NCBI GenBank assembly: GCA_900770335.1 | Contig: CAAGKD010000093.1 | Coordinates: 1-19,114 of the forward strand | DNA from: an uncultured Sutterella sp. | GTDB lineage: Bacteria; Pseudomonadota; Gammaproteobacteria; Burkholderiales; Burkholderiaceae_F | Direction: 5' to 3' | DNA length: 19,114 nucleotides | Part shown: piece after piece, positions 15,034-19,114 of the stretch | How positions within the stretch are numbered: position 1 is the stretch's first letter | Layout of the letters: every line of letters starts with the position of its first letter | The notes under the pieces: model-generated | The model's database searches: none | What the model was told of the DNA's origin: nothing | What the model saw: only the letters and a program-made list of their open reading frames with translations | Translations under genes and position numbers: made by a program

Positions 15034-16362
15034 ATGAGTCAATGGCGGTCATTTTTCCCTCTTCAAAAGTCTCAAACAAAAACGGTTCCGAGCATGACTC
15101 TTCCAGTTGCATTCTCAATCCTTGTCGTCATCGCGACGGTCTGGGCGCTCATCCGGCGCTTCGAGACCCGTTTGGTCCTCATCACGGCCGGCCTCGCGAT
15201 GGCGCTCTTCTCCCTGAAGCCTATGGCGGCGTTTCAGCAGTTCGACGCCTCCATGACGAAGGGCAGCCTCATCATCGCCATCTGCTCGGCGATGGGCTTC
15301 GCCGCGGCGGTGTCGCTCACGAAGTGCGACGTGCATCTCGTCGCGCTCCTCACGCGGCCGCTGCGCAGGCTCGGCGTCCTGCTTCTGCCCGCCTGCATGC
15401 TCGTCACGGGCCTGTGCGCGGTGGCGATCCCGTCGACGGCGGGCCTGTGCGCCGCCGTGGGCCCCTCGATGATTCCGATCCTCATCCGCGCGGGCTTTCG
15501 TCCGGCGATCGCCGCCGCGGCGATCGTCTGCGCGACGACGCCCGCGCTCTTCAATCCGGGCGTGGCGCACAACGTCTTCGTCGCCAAGCTTGCCGACATG
15601 GAGATCATGGACTTGATCGGCATGTACGCCCTCCCCTTGGTCGGCTTCTCGCTTGCCGTCATCGTCGGCATCACGGTGATGTGCGTCGCGCTGCGCGACT
15701 ACCGCAGGCCCGCCCAAGGCGCCGCTGACGCGGGAGAGGCCGAGCTCGCGGAGAACCTTCCGAAGAAGGTGAACGTCTTTTACGCCATCGCTCCGCTCGT
15801 GCCCGTGGCGCTGCTCCTTTGCGTCTCACTCTTCACGACGATGAAGCTTTCCGTCGCCACGGCGATGATCGTCGGCACGATCTACGCGCTTGTCGTGACG
15901 CGTTCCAACCCTCAGGAGGTGACGAAGCGGTTCTTTGACGGCATGGGCAGAGGCTACGCGAACATCCTCGGCATCATCATCGCGGCGGGCGTCTTCGCCG
16001 CAGGCCTCAAGGCCGCGGGCGTCATCGACCTCCTCGTCGACGCGCTCACCCAGGCCAACGAGCTCGCCCGCATCGGCGGCGCGTTCGGCCCCTACCTCAT
16101 GGGCGTTCTCACGGGCTCGGGCGACGCAGCGGCCTTCGCCTTCAACGAGGCCGTGACGCCGCACGCCGCCGACTTCGGCATGTCGATCCCGTCGCTCGGC
16201 TACCTCGCCGTCGTCGCGGGGTCCTTCGGGCGCCTGTCCTCGCCCCTGTGCGGCGGACTCATCCTCGTCGCTGGCATCGCCGCGGTCGAGCCTCTTGAGA
16301 TCGTCAAGCGCTCCGCGCCCGTGATGCTCGTCATGGTCGTCGCCGCGTACCTGCTCTTCTGA
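15034..16362 (+). CDS. DcuC-family C4-dicarboxylate/anion transporter
   Basis: Inner-membrane secondary transporter with about 12 hydrophobic segments, 442 residues from this start. It aligns by eye with E. coli DcuC along its length: AAGVFAAGLKAAGVIDLLV, the conserved TGSGDAAAFAF near 360 (TGSGNAPFYAF in DcuC) and SFGRLSSPLCGG...EIVKRSAPV near 398-430. DcuC-family carriers move succinate/fumarate-type dicarboxylates or related anions. ATG 15034 has AAGGGA 10 nt before it. ATG 15094 would align best with the DcuC N-terminus but lacks a ribosome binding site. A TTG at 15004 overlaps the candidate promoter. The porin follows after 68 bases on the same strand, so outer- and inner-membrane passage of the same solute is likely. 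Confidence 0.88.
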   Translation: MSQWRSFFPLQKSQTKTVPSMTLPVAFSILVVIATVWALIRRFETRLVLITAGLAMALFSLKPMAAFQQFDASMTKGSLIIAICSAMGFAAAVSLTKCDVHLVALLTRPLRRLGVLLLPACMLVTGLCAVAIPSTAGLCAAVGPSMIPILIRAGFRPAIAAAAIVCATTPALFNPGVAHNVFVAKLADMEIMDLIGMYALPLVGFSLAVIVGITVMCVALRDYRRPAQGAADAGEAELAENLPKKVNVFYAIAPLVPVALLLCVSLFTTMKLSVATAMIVGTIYALVVTRSNPQEVTKRFFDGMGRGYANILGIIIAAGVFAAGLKAAGVIDLLVDALTQANELARIGGAFGPYLMGVLTGSGDAAAFAFNEAVTPHAADFGMSIPSLGYLAVVAGSFGRLSSPLCGGLILVAGIAAVEPLEIVKRSAPVMLVMVVAAYLLF

Positions 16363-16430
16363 TCAACGACTCTCCGGCTCCTTCTGGCGGCTCGCTGCAG
16401 CAAGGGGCCCTCGACCAAAGGAGAAGCACC

Positions 16431-17549
16431 ATGACCTCCACCCGATTCACTCCTTGCGCCGCGGCCTGCGCGGCGCTCGTCCTCTGCGCGGCCCCGCTCC
16501 ATGCCGCCGACGTCAGCGTCTACGGCCGCGTCGACTCCGGCGTCGTCTACCAGAACTTCTCGGGCGACTCCACGAAGGACGACGCGTTCTCAATGGAGTC
16601 GGGCCTAAACACCGCCTCGCGCTGGGGCATCCGCGGCTCCGAGCGGCTCACGGACGACGTCTCGGTGAGCTTTCGGCTCGAGAACCGCTTCGCCTCCGAC
16701 ACGGGCGCAATCAAGGGCGGGCGCCTCTTTGAAGGAAGCGCCTTCCTCGAGGTGTCGAGCAGAACCTGGGGCGAGCTCGCCGCGGGCCGCATCGCCGGCG
16801 TCAACTCGGGCTCGGGCCCCTGGGACGTGCAGATCCTGATGGACGCCTTCGGCGGGGGAACCTTCGGAACCGCGCTCGCGCCCGTGAAGAGCTCCCGCAT
16901 GGACAACATGATCACCTACCGCTCGCCCCGCGCGGCGGGCCTGCAGGCGACGCTGCAGCATTCGCTTCAGACCGACTCGGCCGCCAAGGGCGACGAGTCG
17001 ACGAGCGACGTCGACCGCTTCTGGGCCGCGGGCCTCACCTGGAAGGCGGGCGAGCGGCTCAATCTCGTCGCCGTCTACGAGGGCACGACCTGGGGGCGCA
17101 AGGACGAGAAGGCGCCAGACACGAGCAGGAAGGTCTTCACGGTCGGCGGCAATCTTCGGATCGACGACGTGGCGCTCTACGCGCAGGCGCAGTACTTCAA
17201 CGGCGTGGACAAGCTTGACGGCTTCGCGACCTCTAGCAGCGCCGCCCCCTCGAGCGAGACGCGCAACATCAAGGGCTGCGGCCTCTATGCGGGCGTTCAG
17301 GTCTGGTTCGGGCCGTCCTCGCTCCAGTCGATGGTCTACTGGCGCGACTACGACGTGAAGGCCGCCGCGGACGGTCGCACGCATGACGGCTCCTCGCTCG
17401 GCGTCGCGGCGAAGTACGTCTACCGTCCCTCGAAGACGATCGACATGTACGCGGGCGGCGGCTGGTCGCAGTGGGACCGTCTCTCGGGCGGGCGCATCCT
17501 CACGGACAGGTCCTTCAACCTCTTCTCGGGCGTGACGAAGTACTTCTGA
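16431..17549 (+). CDS. Gram-negative porin (betaproteobacterial trimeric type)
   Basis: Outer-membrane general diffusion porin of 372 residues. A Sec signal peptide ends at LHA|AD (cleavage after residue 25), and the mature protein opens with VSVYGRVDSGVVY, the hallmark first strand of Burkholderiales porins. Alternating strand patterns run throughout (GIRGSERLTDDVSVSFRLENRF, then the RLFEGSAFLEVSSRTWGELAAGR region). The protein ends LFSGVTKYF, with the terminal Phe recognised by the BAM complex. AAAGGAG lies 6 nt before the ATG. No promoter is evident in the 68-base gap after the DcuC-family gene, so read-through from it is likely. A set of hairpins follows the stop. Confidence 0.93.
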   Translation: MTSTRFTPCAAACAALVLCAAPLHAADVSVYGRVDSGVVYQNFSGDSTKDDAFSMESGLNTASRWGIRGSERLTDDVSVSFRLENRFASDTGAIKGGRLFEGSAFLEVSSRTWGELAAGRIAGVNSGSGPWDVQILMDAFGGGTFGTALAPVKSSRMDNMITYRSPRAAGLQATLQHSLQTDSAAKGDESTSDVDRFWAAGLTWKAGERLNLVAVYEGTTWGRKDEKAPDTSRKVFTVGGNLRIDDVALYAQAQYFNGVDKLDGFATSSSAAPSSETRNIKGCGLYAGVQVWFGPSSLQSMVYWRDYDVKAAADGRTHDGSSLGVAAKYVYRPSKTIDMYAGGGWSQWDRLSGGRILTDRSFNLFSGVTKYF

Positions 17550-17564
17550 CGTCAAGCCGATCCC

Positions 17565-17656
17565 GGCGCTTTGCGCCAAGAGCCGTTCGCGACTGCGCGA
17601 GCGGCTCCTTGAAGACTCTTCGAGGGGAGCCTTCCGGACGCGATCCGGGAGGCTCC
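17565..17656. terminator. Three consecutive hairpins between convergent porin and regulator genes
   Basis: GGCGC-TTT-GCGCC (17565-17577) comes first. A 12-bp stem follows at 17580-17607, GAGCCGTTCGCG with CGCGAGCGGCTC, with an ACTG loop and one T-G pair, then CTTGAAGACTCTT. A 13-bp stem at 17626-17656 (one T-G pair, 5-nt loop) is last. The two large stems sit between convergent genes and plausibly stop transcription from both sides. T runs are short on either strand. Confidence 0.55.
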
Positions 17657-17672
17657 TCGCACCTTCACGAAA

Positions 17673-18431
17673 TCACTGCGCCGTCGCGCAGTAGTGGTAG
17701 CGCTCCGTGATCGAGAGCTGCACGTGGCGCTCGACCGGCCGGTCGCCGTACGTGAAGGCCGTGCGGCGCACCTCGATCACGGGAAGGGGCGGCTCGAGGC
17801 CGAACTCCCGGCAGAGCGCCTCGGGCATGAGGACGGCCTTGATGCGCTCCTCGCTTCGAGTGATCGTCACGCCGCAGGTCTTCTGGTAGAAGGCGTAGAG
17901 CATCCGCTCCTCGTGATGCTCGAGGTTCTCCCGGGTGAGCTTCCGGAAGTCCGAGGCGTTCGCCCAAAGCTCGTCGTAGGTGACCGGGCCCGAGGAGGTC
18001 GAGAGCAGTCGCGTCGAGTGAATGACGGGTGATCCCGTTGGGATGAGGAGGTCCCGGGCGACCTCAAGAGGCGCCGGAACGGTCTCGAAGCACACAAGCC
18101 GCCTCTCGGTGGGCGAGGCGTCGTCGCGCCCGGGTTCGTCGGGCAGAAGACGGATGTAGCGGTTGTAGACGATGTCCTCGCGGCTGCTCAGGTCCGCGAC
18201 GAAGGTCCCGCGCCCTTGATGACGGATCAGCACGCCCTTCTCGACGAGGATCCCGAGCGCCCGGCGCACGGTGCCCTGGCTCACGGCGAAGAGCGCGGCG
18301 AGCTCGACTTCATTGGGGAGCATCTCGCCGGGCTTCCAGCGGCCCTGCCGGATGAGTTCGGAGACGGATTCGCTCACCTGCTCGAAGAGCGTGGTGCGGC
18401 GAGGGAGGATCGGAGCGATGAGGGTCGTCAT
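17673..18431 (-). CDS. GntR-family transcriptional regulator, HutC/UTRA type
   Basis: Cytoplasmic DNA-binding regulator of 252 residues. The N-terminal winged helix-turn-helix spans about 14-79 (FEQVSESVSELIRQGRWKPGEMLPNEVELA, then SQGTVRRALGILVEKG and HQGRGTFV). The C-terminal ligand-binding UTRA domain spans about 98-243 (VIHSTRLLSTSSGPVTYDELW, then RTAFTYGDRPVERHVQLSITERYHY). UTRA regulators usually repress uptake and catabolic genes and release DNA when a substrate-derived ligand binds. It stands next to the porin/DcuC and MFS/M20 pairs, which makes them likely targets. No good ribosome binding site precedes the ATG. A -10-like CATAAT lies at 18467-18472 on the minus strand without a clear -35. 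TCTGAC half-sites around its promoter suggest possible autoregulation. Confidence 0.92.
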   Translation of the reverse strand: MTTLIAPILPRRTTLFEQVSESVSELIRQGRWKPGEMLPNEVELAALFAVSQGTVRRALGILVEKGVLIRHQGRGTFVADLSSREDIVYNRYIRLLPDEPGRDDASPTERRLVCFETVPAPLEVARDLLIPTGSPVIHSTRLLSTSSGPVTYDELWANASDFRKLTRENLEHHEERMLYAFYQKTCGVTITRSEERIKAVLMPEALCREFGLEPPLPVIEVRRTAFTYGDRPVERHVQLSITERYHYCATAQ

Positions 18432-18558
18432 TTTTGGTTTCGCGGCTGCTCGTGGTCTGACTGTCCATTATGACCTCTGCTCAGAAGCGCGCTCACTGGT
18501 GATGGTCCGGGGTTGTCCTGAGCGATGCCGCGCTCCGCGCAGTCTTCCGTCCCGCCAA

Positions 18559-18590
18559 TCTGACAATCTGCAACCTCGGACTGTCAGAAT
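18559..18590 (+). promoter_or_regulatory. Inverted repeat overlapping a promoter-like sequence
   Basis: TCTGACA (18559-18565) and TGTCAGA (18582-18588) are perfect inverted arms 16 nt apart. The left arm coincides with a -35-like CTGACA (18560-18565), and the right arm touches a -10-like CAGAAT at 19-nt spacing. This is a repressor-site layout upstream of the AlbA_2 remnant. A third TCTGAC lies at 18456-18461 in the regulator's own upstream region. Confidence 0.4.
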
Positions 18591-18620
18591 GTTTGAAAAA
18601 CGTTGAAAGCGAGGGGAGCC

Positions 18621-18980
18621 GTGTCAGAAAGAGAGCTCTCCGGGAAATCCGGTGCCGCGACTGAGCGCCGGCGGAAGTGGAGCGATGCCGCGAGGAGAAC
18701 GCTCATCGCCTTCGCCAACACGCTCGGCGGAACGCTCTGCATCGGCGTCGTCGATGCCGGCAGGGCGGTTGGCTTCGCGGGCAGCGCAGATGCGCTCGTG
18801 CGCAGCGTCGCGCTCTTTTGTCGCTTCGGCGCCGCGCCGGACCGCCAGGGCGCGCGTCTACCGGCCCCAGGACGCAAAAAAGGCCGACTTCCCGAAAGAA
18901 ATCAGCCTCTTCTGTCAGCTTCTGGCAGGGGTAGTAGGATTCGAACCTACGAATGGTGGATTCAGAATCCACTGCCTTAA
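18621..18980 (+). pseudogene. Truncated AlbA_2 (Schlafen-type) domain protein remnant
   Basis: From GTG 18621 (GAGGGGAG just upstream) the first 70-75 residues resemble the AlbA_2 putative nucleic-acid-binding domain found in RecG-like ATP-binding proteins and regulators. The match is RKWSDAARRTLIAFANTLGGTLCIGV, then a turn and an ADALVRSVALFCRFGAAPD helix. The likeness ends near 18840. The frame then runs antisense through the tRNA terminator and into tRNA-Gln before stopping, so the rest of the gene (normally 300-500 residues) is missing. It appears to be a gene cut by a rearrangement next to the tRNAs. The domain call is from motif memory and the match is short. Confidence 0.5.
18876..18908 (-). 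terminator. Rho-independent terminator of the tRNA-Leu/tRNA-Gln transcript
   Basis: On the minus strand an 11-bp stem (18898-18908 with 18881-18891, two G-T pairs, 6-nt loop) is followed by a run of T, the A run at 18876-18881 on the plus strand. It starts about 15 bases past the tRNA-Gln 3' end. Confidence 0.85.
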
Positions 18981-19000
18981 CCGGACTTGGCGATACCCCA
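18923..19000 (-). tRNA. tRNA-Gln (anticodon CTG)
   Basis: 78 bases including an encoded CCA. The anticodon stem GTGGA/TCCAC encloses TTCTGAA, giving CTG, which reads CAG. The T arm GTAGG-TTCGAAT-CCTAC is perfect. The acceptor TGGGGTA pairs with TACCCC, but base 1 T faces T at position 72; a weak first pair is normal in bacterial tRNA-Gln. The D loop is a few bases longer than in E. coli. Confidence 0.93.
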
Positions 19001-19005
19001 GCGAG

Positions 19006-19090
19006 TGGTGCGGTCGATGAGATTTGAACTCATATGGATCTCTCCGCTCCCCCCTCAACGTAGTGCGTCTTCCAATTTCGCCACGACCGC
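19006..19090 (-). tRNA. tRNA-Leu (anticodon GAG), anticodon stem imperfect
   Basis: 85 bases with encoded CCA, ending 5 bases before tRNA-Gln. The acceptor GCGGTCG/CGACCGC and the T arm ATGAG-TTCAAAT-CTCAT are perfect. The D arm GTGGCGAAATTGGAAGACGC is typical of tRNA-Leu, and a long variable arm is present. The anticodon loop TTGAGGG gives GAG, which reads CTC. The stem CTACG faces GGGAG, so two of five pairs (A-G and G-G) are lost. It could be a degenerate copy, or these bases could be wrong. Confidence 0.8.
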
Positions 19091-19114
19091 GAATTCGTTC
19101 CGAATTTTCAAACA

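Noticed and set aside
18520..18692. 13-base direct repeat GAGCGATGCCGCG (18520-18532 and 18680-18692)
   Set aside because: Short, GC-rich and without other flanking identity; probably chance in this composition.
11795..19090. Genomic island bounded by tRNA-Arg and tRNA-Gln/Leu
   Set aside because: No integrase and no direct repeat of a tRNA 3' end was found at the other boundary. Composition of the enclosed genes resembles the rest of the window.
1..19114. CRISPR array, insertion sequence or replication origin
   Set aside because: No regularly spaced repeats, transposase motifs, terminal inverted repeats or DnaA-box clusters were seen on either strand.

Overview
The window is GC-rich chromosomal DNA from a Gram-negative bacterium. 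A trimeric-type porin of the betaproteobacterial family, an MSHA/type IV pilus-like assembly operon, an OFA-family MFS carrier and a HutC-type GntR regulator together suggest a betaproteobacterium in the Burkholderiales, perhaps Sutterellaceae-like. That placement is inference; no rRNA or other phylogenetic marker is present.

Region 1 (about 1-8797, all + strand) is a pilus/secretion assembly operon. In order it holds a PilM-PilN-like fusion, a PilO/MshJ-like protein, a PilP/MshK-like protein, an outer-membrane secretin, a PilB/GspE/MshE-type ATPase and a PilC/GspF/MshG-type platform protein. The order I-J-K-L-E-G matches the MSHA locus, but without mshM/mshN and with no pilin or prepilin peptidase in the window. 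The secretin gene has lost one base near 4836, so it is split in two. The break creates an ATGA stop/start overlap. Two spacers, before the secretin and before the ATPase, hold strong inverted repeats.

Region 2 (8979-11870) has a full-length UvrD/PcrA-type helicase, a 413-base gap with nested hairpins and no convincing gene, then tRNA-Arg(CCT).

Region 3 (12009-18431) looks like an uptake and catabolism module. A minus-strand pair (OFA-family MFS carrier, then an AbgA-like M20 amidohydrolase closed by a clear terminator) is divergent from a plus-strand pair (DcuC-family transporter, then porin). The divergent promoter region carries an unusual set of phased 7-nt repeats. A GntR/UTRA regulator converges on the porin across a series of hairpins. 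A reasonable hypothesis is that the porin and carriers import an acylated or aryl-conjugated amino acid or dicarboxylate that the M20 enzyme hydrolyses, under control of the GntR protein. The substrate cannot be read from sequence.

Region 4 (18432-19114) has a promoter/operator-like inverted repeat, the truncated remnant of an AlbA_2 (Schlafen-type) gene, and a minus-strand tRNA pair, Leu(GAG) then Gln(CTG), with a terminator. The tRNA-Leu has two mismatches in its anticodon stem.
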